From Capsicum annuum (taxonomy: Eukaryota > Streptophyta > Magnoliopsida > Solanales > Solanaceae): a stretch of DNA of 64,000 nucleotides. The position numbers were made by a program, and so were the translations under genes. Shown here in pieces: positions 33,641 through 43,696 of this stretch. Position 1 is the stretch's first letter. Every line of letters starts with the position of its first letter. The notes under the pieces are model-generated. The model had not been told where the DNA came from. It did no database searches and saw only the letters and a program-made list of their open reading frames with translations. The DNA lies in contig NC_061122.1 of the NCBI RefSeq assembly GCF_002878395.1, positions 79,789,516 through 79,853,515 of the forward strand, read 5' to 3'.

Positions 33641-35090
33641 CTTCACTACCATCCGGTAAGGCTAATGTTGTTGTTGATGCTCTTAACAAGTTGTGTATAG
33701 AGAGTTTGGGTCATGTGAATAAGGAGAGGCGAGATTTGGTGAAAGATATTCACCACTTGGCTAATCTTGGAGTTTTTTTTTTTGGACTCTGAGAATGGTG
33801 GTAAGTTAGTATAAGAAGTGGTTAGATCATATCTTGGTGCAGAGATCAAGGAGAAGCAAATGTTAGATCCTAGCTTGATGAAAATCAAGGGTGATGTAGG
33901 TAGGAAAAGGGTAATGGTATTTAAGATTAGTGGTGATGGTAACTTGTGGTACCAAGAAAGGTTATGTGTTCCTAACATCGATGGTTTGCGAGAAAGGTAT
34001 TGGCTGAGGCGTAGGAATCGTGCTATATTGTTCATCCAGGTTCTACAAAGATATATCATGATCTCAAGGATATGTATTGGTGGAATGGTATGAAGAAGGT
34101 TGTGTCTAATTTTGTTGCCAAATGTTTGGTATGTCAACAAGTAAAAGTTGAGAACATAAGGCCTGGTGGCTTGTATCAGGAGATTGAATTGTCGAAATGG
34201 AAATAGGAAGTGATCAACATGGATTTTCTTACTGATCTTCCTTGATCTTAGAAGCAATTTGATTTGGTTTGGGCCATCGTGAATAGGATGAAAAAGTCCA
34301 CTTCTTTCCAATGAGGACTAATTTTTCGTTTAGGGATTATGCGAGGTTGTATCTTCATCAGATTATGCAGATCCATAGGGTTCCTATTTTGATCATATCA
34401 GATTGTGGTATGCAGTTTTTATCTCACTTTTGATGGTTATTTTAAAAGGGGTTGGGTACTAATGTTAGTTTGAGTACTGCTTTTCACCCGTAGATGGATG
34501 GGCAAGTAGAAAGGATTATTTAGATATTGGAAGATATGCTTCGTGCATGTGCGGTTGATTACGGTGGTAATTAGGTTGAGAATTTACCTCTTGTAGAGTT
34601 TTCTCACAATAATAGCTATTATTCTAGCATTGGGATGGCGACTTTGAGGCATTGTAAGGTATGAGGTGTATATCTCCTATTGGGTGGTTCGAGCTTGGTG
34701 AGGCGGATATGTTTTGCCCAGATTTGGTTTATCAAGCTATGGAAAAGGTAAAGGTGATTCGGGATAAGATTAAGGCTGCCCAAAGTTGCCAAAAGTCCTA
34801 TGCGAATGTAAGGCGTAAGTACTTAGAGTTTGAGGTTGGGGCTAAGGTGTTCCTAAAGGTGTCTCCAATGAAGGAAGTGATGAGTTTTGGGGAAAAGGGG
34901 AAGCTCAGTCCCTGGTATATACCTTATGAGGTTTTTAGAAGAGTTTGTAATGTTGCATATGAATTAGAGTTGCCTTCTAGTTTGAGCTCCATTCATTCGG
35001 TATTCCATGTCTCTATGTTGAGAAAGTGTATATGTGATCCTTCATCGGTTGTTGCCTTGGAAGGATTGGGTATCTCAGATTCCTAATCTT
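33641..35090 (+). pseudogene. integrase of the chromovirus
   Basis: The zinc-binding part ends KCLVCQQVKVENIRPGGL near 34120-34176. Core segments are NMDFLTDLP (first Asp, near 34218), ISDCGMQFLSH (second Asp, near 34399) and DGQVERI (Glu, near 34497), each broken by nearby stops. The open frame 34661-35083 is the C-terminal part: WFELGEADMFCPDLVYQAME, SCQKSYANVRRKYLEFEVGA, KVFLKVSPMKEVMSFGEKGK and SIHSVFHVSMLRKC. Integrase would insert the cDNA into the genome. Confidence 0.9.
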
Positions 35091-35255
35091 ATAAAGAGAT
35101 CTCGGTAGAGATCTTGGATTTGTAGATTTGTCAGTTGCGTACCAAGGATGTAACTTCGATTAAGGTTCTATGGCGGAACCACAAGGTGGAAAAAGCTACT
35201 TGGGAAGCGAAAGAGGACATGAAGTCTACGTATCCGCATTTTTCTGCTTTGGATA
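35091..35255 (+). pseudogene. C-terminal chromodomain
   Basis: Reads SYKEISVEILDL, stop, ICQLRTKDVTSIKVLWRNH, then KVEKATWEAKEDMKSTYPHF. It follows integrase with the expected spacing. In chromoviruses this module binds modified histones and biases insertion to heterochromatin (family knowledge). One in-frame TAG interrupts it. Confidence 0.85.
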
Positions 35256-35440
35256 TTCGTTTGAAAGGTCTGTGTTCTAAATCGGATCTTTGTTTTCTAA
35301 CTTGGTTTAAGTAAAGTTTTATTTCCTTACATCTTTGTTTTCTAACTTAGTTAAAGGTAGGAATGGTTATGTTGGAGTGTAACTCGTGCTTGCACTACCT
35401 TGCTTGTCATTCGAGGACGAATTATCCTAGTGGGGTAGAC

Positions 35441-35918
35441 TGAAACACCCTAGGTTTTGACCCTTACAAAATTTCCTAAGTTTTGGCTTTTGGACATCAT
35501 ACGACTAGGGGATACTAGTCGTATGATAGGGTACGACTAGGTTGGGTTTGGTCATACGGTAACTAGTGTAGGTTGGTTGGTTTCTGTCCAAGGTATGATT
35601 GGAACATACTAGTTGTATGTTATGGTATGAATAGTAGGGTGTCAATCTCATGTTACCCTAAGTTTAGTCTGGGTGATTCTATTCTGTCTGGGGTACGACT
35701 TTATAGTCCTAGTCTTATGGTAGGGTATGGTTTGGCTTGGATGGTCGTATGTTGGACAGTGTTGGGATCCAGGGAAGGCCTAGGGTATGAGTGGTGGGTA
35801 CCACTCGTATGGTAGGGTATGACTAGTATGGGGTAGTCATACCATCATGTGGGATTTTTAAGCAGTTTAAGTTGGGGTAATCTGGATATTTTCTCTCTTA
35901 AACTCTTAAGGCCCCTGA
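35441..35918 (+). repeat. 3' LTR of the outer chromovirus, first piece
   Basis: Starts TGAAACACCCTAGG and tracks the 5' LTR from 27944 to about 28420. It is interrupted at 35919 by the LTR of a nested element; the rest resumes at 42020. Confidence 0.9.
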
Positions 35919-37555
35919 AGTTGGGTGTATTTATGCATTCTAGGGCTACTTTTCTAGTCTATTTAGACTTGTTTTGAGGATGATTCACGTGATTAATGTG
36001 TTTATAATGATATAAATGTGCATCTAAGTATCCATGTGTATGTTTACAATGTTTAATGGTGTTTTCACATGAGTTTTGATTCAAATTGATCATTTGGAAG
36101 TCAATCGAGAAAACTAGTGTAAATAGCTTGAGCTAGGTGTTTTTCTAGTCTATCGTATTGGTGAATAACGTTTTTAATGAGTTCATAAAGTTGTTATTAT
36201 ATATGTATATGTGAAACAACTTGTGATAATATTCAAGGGCCAATTAGATCAAGCCAAAGGTCAAAATAATAAGCTTAAGATCAAAGTCAATTAGCCTACG
36301 CTTAGCTTGTGTTTCTATTTCATTGTCTTGGATGTTGTGTTGTTTTGAGCTCTAAATTATTTTTTTTAATGCTATATGATGCTTTTTAATGGATTATGAT
36401 GATATATGAAGGATATAAAAGCTTCAAATCAAGTGGAAACAACTCAAAAATGCTTGTAATGGATCAACGAAAGCACAATACAAATTTTTGCTCAATTTGG
36501 AGACCTGGAATATCCAGAGCACGTGTGGACTGTAGGATTTGCCAATGGGAGCATGATACACACCAAACAGTTCAAAAGGGACCCAACACAGTATGTCCCT
36601 ACTATGAGCCTGTGATATGCCCCCTATCCTACTGCAATGAGCCCATAATGCGGCCCTTGTTCCACCAACGGCAAAATTGTTCTATAAATTGGACACTTGA
36701 ACTTGATGCTAAACACTCTGTCCGACTTTGGAACTTGGAGAGGGACTGTAAAACACTTTAATTAGGGTTTTTCTTATTTACTTTAGCTTTTTATTGGATT
36801 TTATCATGTATTCAATTATTTTGATTACTACTATGCCCTTGAGTTGCTAAAAGTCTTTTTCCGGGGTTAAGGCTAAGGGCATGATTATTATTTCTTTGAA
36901 TTAATTTAGTTTGGATTGTTTATCATATTTGGTTATTTTTTTACCCTTTTTATAACTATTTGGAGGATTTGCGACCTTTAGTATACATCCGTTGTCATCT
37001 TTGTGAACTCGACAGTGGAATAAGATGATAGAACATGTGGGGTAAGTAGAGCAAGGTTCCTATTTCTTTATGAAATAAGGAATTTGAATTAGCATCTAGG
37101 ATAGTGATATACCTAGAAGCCTTGTTTGTTTCATATGTATGGTGATAAATTTAAGCACTTAATCGGATTATTACATCCCTGCTCAATGATGTAGTTATAA
37201 TATCAAAGTTAGGTAGACGATTATAGGTCGGGAGACCATGATCATGTGATAAATCCTACGAATCTACAACCATGATAAGTAGTCTAACTAATGAAGTTCA
37301 ATGGCATAGTATGATTGTTCATAAGCCTTTACCCTGGGTCTCTATCCATTGAGTATCCAAAGTCATCACTTTTCCACATTAGGTACTTTACTTTTAGTTT
37401 ACAACTCTAAAACTCTCTTGGTTACTTCATCTCAACAGTTAAACTAGAATCGGATAGTTGTCAACACAAGTCCTTGTGGGATTGAAACATGGCTTCTAAA
37501 AGGCATACTACTTGGTGAGACCGCATACACTCGTGTGTGCACTAAGGCGCTGTCA
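35919..37555 (+). repeat. 5' LTR of the nested element
   Basis: Begins AGTTGGGTGTATTTATGC (the expected initial T is A) and ends GCGCTGTCA. It pairs with 40377-42019. TATA box at 36683-36689. An open frame across 36396-36758 is an LTR by-product, not a gene. Confidence 0.9.
36683..36689 (+). promoter_or_regulatory. LTR TATA box
   Basis: TATAAAT followed by TGGACACTTGAACTTGATGC, conserved at 41143-41150 in the partner LTR. A CACGTG lies about 160 bp upstream (36521-36526) and is lost in the partner copy (GGCGTG). Confidence 0.55.
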
Positions 37556-37561
37556 AGTTTT

Positions 37562-37579
37562 TGGCACCGTTGTTGGGGA
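37562..37579 (+). other. primer-binding site, tRNA-Asp-like
   Basis: TGGCACCGTTGTTGGGGA lies six bases after the LTR end TGTCA. It differs at two positions from the TGGCGCCGTTGCCGGGGA form typical of Athila/Tat elements. Confidence 0.85.
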
Positions 37580-37689
37580 CTTGTTAGTTGGAAACTAACT
37601 TATTTTTAGTTTAGCTAATTGAGTTGTAAATAGTTTAGTTTTTTTTTATTTTCTTTGTAATTTTCTTTTATTTCTCTTTTTATCACACT

Positions 37690-38160
37690 TCTTGATATGT
37701 CAACCTGGGATAGATGGTTTTTTAGTGATGACAATTCTTGTTGTTTTTTTAGGGGACCATATCATGAGGCTTATTGTCCAGATTTGGATAAAAGTGTATG
37801 GACGATACCTATATAATATGATACAGATATTGTTCTATCTGTAGAGCAGACTGCAACTTGGTGTTTGGTTTTTGGTCAAAGTGGTCATACTGCAGCTATG
37901 TGTACTATTAATCCCAATTTAGAATTATTTATAGGCTTTGCTAAAAGGAAAAATTATATAAATAGCTACTATTAAACGGTGCAGAATCATCCACAAATTC
38001 AGGCATGGAACAACCAGCAGTAACAGTTTCTGCTGCAACAACTAAACTACAGGCCACAACTCAAAATAGCAATTTGGAAAAGATGCTGAAACAACTTTTA
38101 GTGTCTCAGGAACGATTGTGGTAAAACATGAAAAACCAGCAGGGGGCTGCAAAACAAGTG
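37690..38160 (+). pseudogene. short Gag remnant with zinc knuckle
   Basis: It reads MSTWDRWFFSDDN near 37698, a GPYHEAYCPD box near 37757-37786, then WCLVFGQSGHTAAMCTINPN (37859-37918). This is a CCHC knuckle in which the second Cys is Phe, equivalent to WCKVYENSGHATAMC in the sister element near 8500. A Gln-rich stretch follows. The N-terminal gag core is missing, so this element is more reduced than its sister. Several frames and stops; not functional. Confidence 0.7.
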
Positions 38161-38949
38161 TATAATCAGCTGTAGGTAGATGCAGAGTTCACTCCCCAAC
38201 CAGTTGCAGATAAAGTTGCTGATAATTCAAGGAAATCTGAGTATTTAAAAACTAAAGATATTGAACTGGTTAAGGAGATACCAGCACCACTATATCCATA
38301 GATGCTGAGAAAAGAAATAGAGGATCCTAGCCAATCTATGGAACAAACACAAGAATCGCAGCCACTCAACTATCATCTTTCTTTTGAGATTGAAATTGAG
38401 AAGGCGTATATGATTAAGGTTGTTAAGGATAGTATAAATTTTGAAGTGGTATTGGTTAGGCCTCATTCAATGCACTTTTCTACATTATGTGTTGATGATG
38501 TATTGTATGTGGAATCATCTAAATTAGTGGTAGAGGGTGAAGATGAGGAACAAGAATCTTCTATTCTTGAGTTTACACAAGATAAGCAACATAAAAACAT
38601 ACCTTACCTCAAGGCTGAGTGGTTTATCATGCACATTTTATTACTTGGTTCTTTAATCTTTGTACCACCTCCCTATGAGTGGGGTAAAATGATGGATATA
38701 AAGTTAGGGATGAAATTAATATTTTCAAGGTGGAGTAAAAAGTTTATTGGTTTGTGCCATGAAACTAAATCAAGTGCTACTTGGGAGGCAACCAAGTTAA
38801 GTAGGTATATTTTATTTTTAGTTTTTATTTTTATTTCATGCAAGTTTTTGTTTTTGATTGAGTTACAAGTTGATAGGAAGTCTGAGTACCAGAAACCTGA
38901 GCTAAGGAGCATGGCAAAGACTAAGTGTAGGGTCTCCGGACCGTCTTAA
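38161..38949 (+). pseudogene. ORF of unknown function downstream of Gag
   Basis: The frame continuing to 38946 gives KSEYLKTKDIELVKEIPAPL, then, after a TAG, an uninterrupted 215-codon frame from 38302. An acidic segment (VEGEDEEQES, about 38532-38561) resembles the linker between protease and RT in Tat-type elements. The remainder (for example PPPYEWGKMMDIKLGMKLIF) I do not recognise. Near 38760-38795 the DNA passes through GAAACTAAATCAAGTGC and TTGGGAGGCAACC, the post-integrase motif, in frame. The last third is hydrophobic (YILFLVFIFISCKFLFLI) and derived from UTR sequence. It is probably decayed linker plus read-through rather than a new gene. Confidence 0.45.
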
Positions 38950-40360
38950 TATTTAAAGATGCTACTAGCTATCTCTTACTTTTAAGTTCACTTTGGGAAC
39001 AAAGTAGATTTTTAAGTGTTGGATGAGGAAATTCCTAATTTTAGGCTCAATTTAAAAAGATTGGTGTAAGATAATCTCGTTGGTGCTATTTTTTATTACA
39101 TGGTGCAAGTATTTTAGTTGTATAAGCATGTTGAATTGTGTGAATTACTACTGTTGAGACTCCTAGGCTCATGTTTGTGACTCTTGTACTTGTGGCTTAA
39201 ATTTTGGATTTAGGATATTATTGGTTGAGCGTTTATGATGATCCTGTGAGATTCAAGCATGTTCCACGTGTGATGTGAGTTTTGTATAATCCTTGTTCCA
39301 TATGATGTCTAGAACTTTCCCAGTGTGTGGGCAAAGTGAAATAAAGAATCTGAGTTTAGGAGATGATTTAGGCGTTCCTCTGATAGCCTTGTTTTATACC
39401 TTCTTTTTGACATACCCTTTAAGCTTATTCTTAGTTATCTCTCTTAGCCTTTAGCTTTTTCTTTGGTAGCCTCATAAGTAGCCTTATCCCCTTTTTTTAT
39501 GGACCATAATTTGATCCAAAAGCTCCTAAGATTTTTAGTGTTATTAATTAAGTAAGGAGTTTGAAATCCGATAAAGAAAAAAGGTGAAACTGAAGCCCCT
39601 AAGTATTAGCTATAAGTGTTCAAAAAATTGATGTGTTGTGGTAGGAAGTTGAGTAATGAAAAAGTAAAAATTTGTTCAAATTGAATGAGTTGGGCATAGC
39701 ATAGTCTCACCATAGTGTTAATTAATCGAGCTTAATGAGATGGGGTGAAAATAAAAGAATGGGGTATATAAAATATGGTGTAATCTGGTAATTGGAGATT
39801 GGTTTTAATTGATAATATGTTGCATTAAAGTGCTTGGGAAGATAGTCACTATTCCAAAATAGTTCCTTCCCATACTTTAGCCTTCATTACAACCCAGAAG
39901 ACCTAATTGATCTTATACTTGACATTCTGATATTAATGAAGTATTAAACTAAGGGAAAGCCTATGGTTCATTATTTGTAACTTGTGAATTCTTTGTGAGA
40001 GTGAGAGAAACTTGATTCTTGTACCTATAGTAGTATGAATTGCATTATTGTAAGTAATTGTGGATAACTCTCTTATTATGAGGGGCACATATTTTGATGA
40101 ATGTGGGCGATTCATGTGATGTCAGTGATTGATGAATATGCGAGAGTTTGACACTTGTGGAGTCCATTCTTGAGTGTAGGATGTTTTGAAGTAGTATTCT
40201 TGAGCTGCAAATTGTGTACATAATATTCTTAGTGTAGAAACTTGCATTCTGTGTAGTCATTGTAGTACTAGCTTGAATGTCTTGCTTGTAGTAGAAGAAT
40301 GGAGTCTCTTCAGTTCATGTTGTTTATAGTTAAGAGTTGTTTGAGGATGAACAAGGCTTT
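38950..40360 (+). other. 3' untranslated region of the nested element
   Basis: No coding sequence seen. It matches the minus strand of 5428-7030, the 3' UTR of the sister element. Confidence 0.7.
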
Positions 40361-40376
40361 AAGTGTGGGGTGGTGA
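40361..40376 (+). other. polypurine tract (PPT)
   Basis: AAGTGTGGGGTGGTGA, directly before the 3' LTR start TGTTGGG; identical to the tract at 5412-5427. Confidence 0.9.
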
Positions 40377-42019
40377 TGTTGGGTCTATTTATGCATTCTA
40401 GTGCTATTTTTCTAGCCTATTTAGACTTGTATTGAGGATGATTCACGTGCTTAATTTTTATAATGATTTAAATGTGAATCTAAGTGTCCATGTATGTGTT
40501 TACAATGTTTAATGATTTTTTCACATGAGTTTCGATGCAAATTGATCATTTAGAAGTCAACCGAGAAAACTAGTATAACTAGCTTGAGCTAGGTGTTTGT
40601 CTAGTCCATCATGTTAGGTTCTAACATGTTTGATGAGTTCCTAAGGTTGTTATTTTGTATGTATATGTGAAACACTTTTTTATAATTTTCAAGGGTAAAT
40701 TGGATCAAGCCAAGGGTCAAAACAGAAAGCTTAAGATCAAAGTGAATTAGCTTATGCTTAGCTTGTGTTTCTATTTAATCGTCTTGGATGTTGTGTTATT
40801 TTGAGCTCTAAATTGTTGTGTTTAATGCTATAGGATGCTTGGATAATGGATTATGATGATATATGAAGGATATACAAGCTTTAAATCAAGTAGAAATAAC
40901 TCAAAAAGGCTTGAAATGGGTCAACAAAAGCACAATACAAAATTTGATGCAATTTGGAGACCTGGAATGTCTAGGGCGTGTGTGGACTGTATGATTGGCC
41001 AATGGGAGAATGATACACACCAAACAGTTCAGAAGGTACCCAACACAGTGTATCCCTGTGATGAGCCCACGATGCGCACCTTATCCCACCGCAATGAGCC
41101 TGCAACGTGGCCCTTGTTCCACCAATAGCAAAATTGTTCTCCTATAAATAAGACACTTGAACTTGATGCTAAATACCTTGGTCAACTTTGGAACTTGGGG
41201 AGGGGCTGGAAAACACTTCAATTAGGTTTTTTCTTCTTCTAATTTAGCTTTTTATTGGATTTTATCATGTATTCAATTATTTTGATTACTACTATGTCCA
41301 TGAGTGGCTAAAATCCCTTTTCCGGGGTTAAGGCCAAGAACATTATTATTATTGCTTTGAATTAATTTATTTAGATTGTTTATCATATTTGGCTGTTTGT
41401 TTACCATTTTTATAACTTTTTTGAGGATTCGCAACCCTTAGCATACATCTGTTGTCATCTTTGTGAACTCAGGAGGGGGAATAAGATGATAGAACATGGG
41501 GGTAAGTAGAGCAAGGTTCCTATTTCTTTATGAAATAAGGAATTTTAATTAGCATCTAGAATAGGAACATACCTAGAAGCCTTGTTTGGTTCACATGTAG
41601 GATGATAGCGTTAAGCACTTAATTGGATTATTACATCCCTGCTCAATGATGTAGTTGTAATGTCCAGGTTAGGTATACAATTATAGGTCGGGAGACTATG
41701 ATGATGTGATAAACCCTACAAATCAACAACCATTATAAGTAGTCTAACTAATGAAGTTCAATGGCATAGTATTATTGTTCATAAGCCTTAACCCTTGTAC
41801 TCTATCCATTGATTATTTAAAGTCATTACTTTTTCGCATTAGTAACTTTACTTTTAGTTTACTACTCTAAAACTATCTTGGTTACTTTATCTCGATAGTT
41901 GAACTAGAATTTGATAGTTTTCAACACAAGTCCCTGTGGGATCGGTACTTGGCTTCAAAAGGGCCACTTTACTACTTGGTGAGACCACATACACTTGCGT
42001 ATGCTATTGGGTGTTGTCA
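40377..42019 (+). repeat. 3' LTR of the nested element
   Basis: Starts TGTTGGGTCTATTTATGC and ends GTGTTGTCA. TATA box TATAAATA at 41143-41150. After it, the outer chromovirus LTR resumes with CTTCATGACTTATAACCC. Confidence 0.9.
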
Positions 42020-43696
42020 TCTTCATGACTTATAACCCTCTTGTGGCATCGTTTAACCTATTTTCAATTACTCAAACTCTCTTAAAACACTCTCAAAATT
42101 TCTCTAAGTCTCTTGGGTTAAGGAAGGATAGGGTTTCATCAATAGGAGCAAATTGGGGCTGACAAGGGTGATGTATCTGCATTATATTCTTAATCTAAGG
42201 CATGTTACTCCTTCCTCTAGTTCCAACTAAAGACATGTTTTATGAATTATTTTCATGGCATAAATATTGTATGGTTTTAGTTTTTCAAATATATGTTGGG
42301 GGTTTTGTTATAATGGTTGGTTATGGTTTTCCCATGTCTTTTACTTATGGTTTTCATATTATAATGGTGGTTTGGACATTTGGTTCCATAGGATTGGTTA
42401 ATTGGTACATGGTTTTTGCTTTTGAAATACTATGCCCCCAACATGTTTGATAAAATACCTATGAGAATTTTTTGGTTAAATTGTTGGACTTACATTGAAC
42501 TATGCATGGTATAACTTGGTAATGGAACTCTAAATGGTATACATTGTTTAAATGAGTTAGAATGGTTAAATGGTAAGGTCTTGGTGTTCATGGTTGGTCT
42601 AATTAAAAGCCTTGTGGGTTATGAAGGAATCCCCCAAGCAAACATAAAAATGATCGCTTCTGGGGTACAAGGGATTCCCCCAAGTCAACTTAATAATGTA
42701 ATCAATAGGTACATGGGAATCCCTTCTTCAATAAAAGTTTGGCTAAGGAAATTTCTTGGAAGCTCTAGTCGGTATAACAATACTACTACTTATAGCCTTT
42801 GTTAATAATAAATAGAATGGTGGTTTGTTTGTGTGGTAATGGTTTTAATTGGACAATAATGGTGGGATGTAATAGATAACCGTGAAGGTGAGAGTCCAAT
42901 GTACAAGCAGTGGAAACTCATGTTTGTCTACATGAGGATTGGTCATGGAGACCATTTATGATAGTTATGGGGTACATGCGAATCTGCTAAGTACACTTTT
43001 ACATATGTATCATGGAGAGCGAAGGATACTCAGGAATCCCCTACTCTTATGGTATCTCCAGTTCGTGTGGCTACATGCATCAGGGCCTATTCAGGGGGTT
43101 ACACTGGACCCATATAGCCCGTAGGTGGTTCTAGGATGGTTAATCTACATATTCCCAGGTTAATGGTTTTAAAGGCATGCTAAACCTTGTTCCCTTTCCC
43201 AGCATAGTTATATATATGTATATATGGTTGTGAATGCATATAGATTTTTACTCTGTTTTAAAGTTTGACATTATTTTATTCTTATCCTGAGTGCATGCTA
43301 GCATTTATACGCTAACCAGTCTTTGGTGGCTCTATTCCCACGTGATGCAGAAACTGGCCATTCTACTCCTCCTGCTTAGTGATCGGATTCGGGATCAGCT
43401 CAGTTGGATTGAAGTTGTGAGCCTCCATATTCTAAAACTCTCCATTTCATGTCATGGATGTTTTTATATAATTTAGTTATTTCATAGACATTACTTTTGG
43501 CTATTGTTGGGGGCATGTCCCAAGTGGATATTGTTTTATTTTGGTTAGAGGCTTTGTGGAACTACTATGGGTTGGTATGGGCTATGTCAATAGTGGTGTC
43601 AGCCTTAATATTGGCATTTATATTGGGGCAGATATCGTTTGACTATTTTTATGATTGTTCCATCCTATTATGTTTTGGATTATATATATTTATATT
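42020..43696 (+). repeat. 3' LTR of the outer chromovirus, second piece
   Basis: It follows the 5' LTR from about 28420 (TCATGACTTATAACCCTCTT) to about 30105 (TTTGGATTATATATATTTAT), then stops at TATATT where a minus-strand element begins (TGTCACGACCC at 43697). The last part of the LTR is not found on the far side of that element. Confidence 0.9.

Larger units (their letters stand above)
35919..42019 (+). mobile_element. complete 6.1-kb non-autonomous LTR element, nested
   Basis: 5' LTR 35919-37555 (1637 bp), primer site 37562-37579, short gag-derived region, 3' UTR, polypurine tract 40361-40376, 3' LTR 40377-42019 (1643 bp). It is inserted in the 3' LTR of the surrounding chromovirus: sequence left of 35919 and right of 42020 is continuous in the 5' LTR around 28410-28425. 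The internal region is only 2.8 kb and has no protease, RT, RNase H or integrase. No convincing 5-bp target duplication is visible (CTGAA-like left, TCTTC right), so the site has mutated. Same family as 3673-9010. Confidence 0.9.
27944..43696 (+). mobile_element. Del/Tekay-like Ty3/gypsy chromovirus, with nested insertion
   Basis: 5' LTR 27944-30377, initiator-Met primer site, gag, protease, RT, RNase H, integrase, chromodomain, 3' LTR from 35441. The 3' LTR is split by another element at 35919-42019, resumes at 42020, and is cut at 43696 by a minus-strand element, losing about the last 270 bp relative to the 5' LTR. All pol domains are recognisable but broken by stops and frameshifts. The order with integrase and chromodomain last is that of chromoviruses. 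Confidence 0.9.

Noticed and set aside
33646..34311. 221-codon minus-strand open frame
   Set aside because: It is the antisense of the plus-strand integrase region, whose sense translation contains integrase motifs.
35911..35925. A clear target-site duplication for the 35919-42019 element
   Set aside because: Left flank (CTGAA-like) and right flank (TCTTC) do not match; reported as not found.
36396..36761. 121-codon open frame in the LTR (and 91 codons at 40853-41128 in the partner)
   Set aside because: It lies across the U3/TATA region of both LTRs, is not equally conserved between them, and shows no domain.
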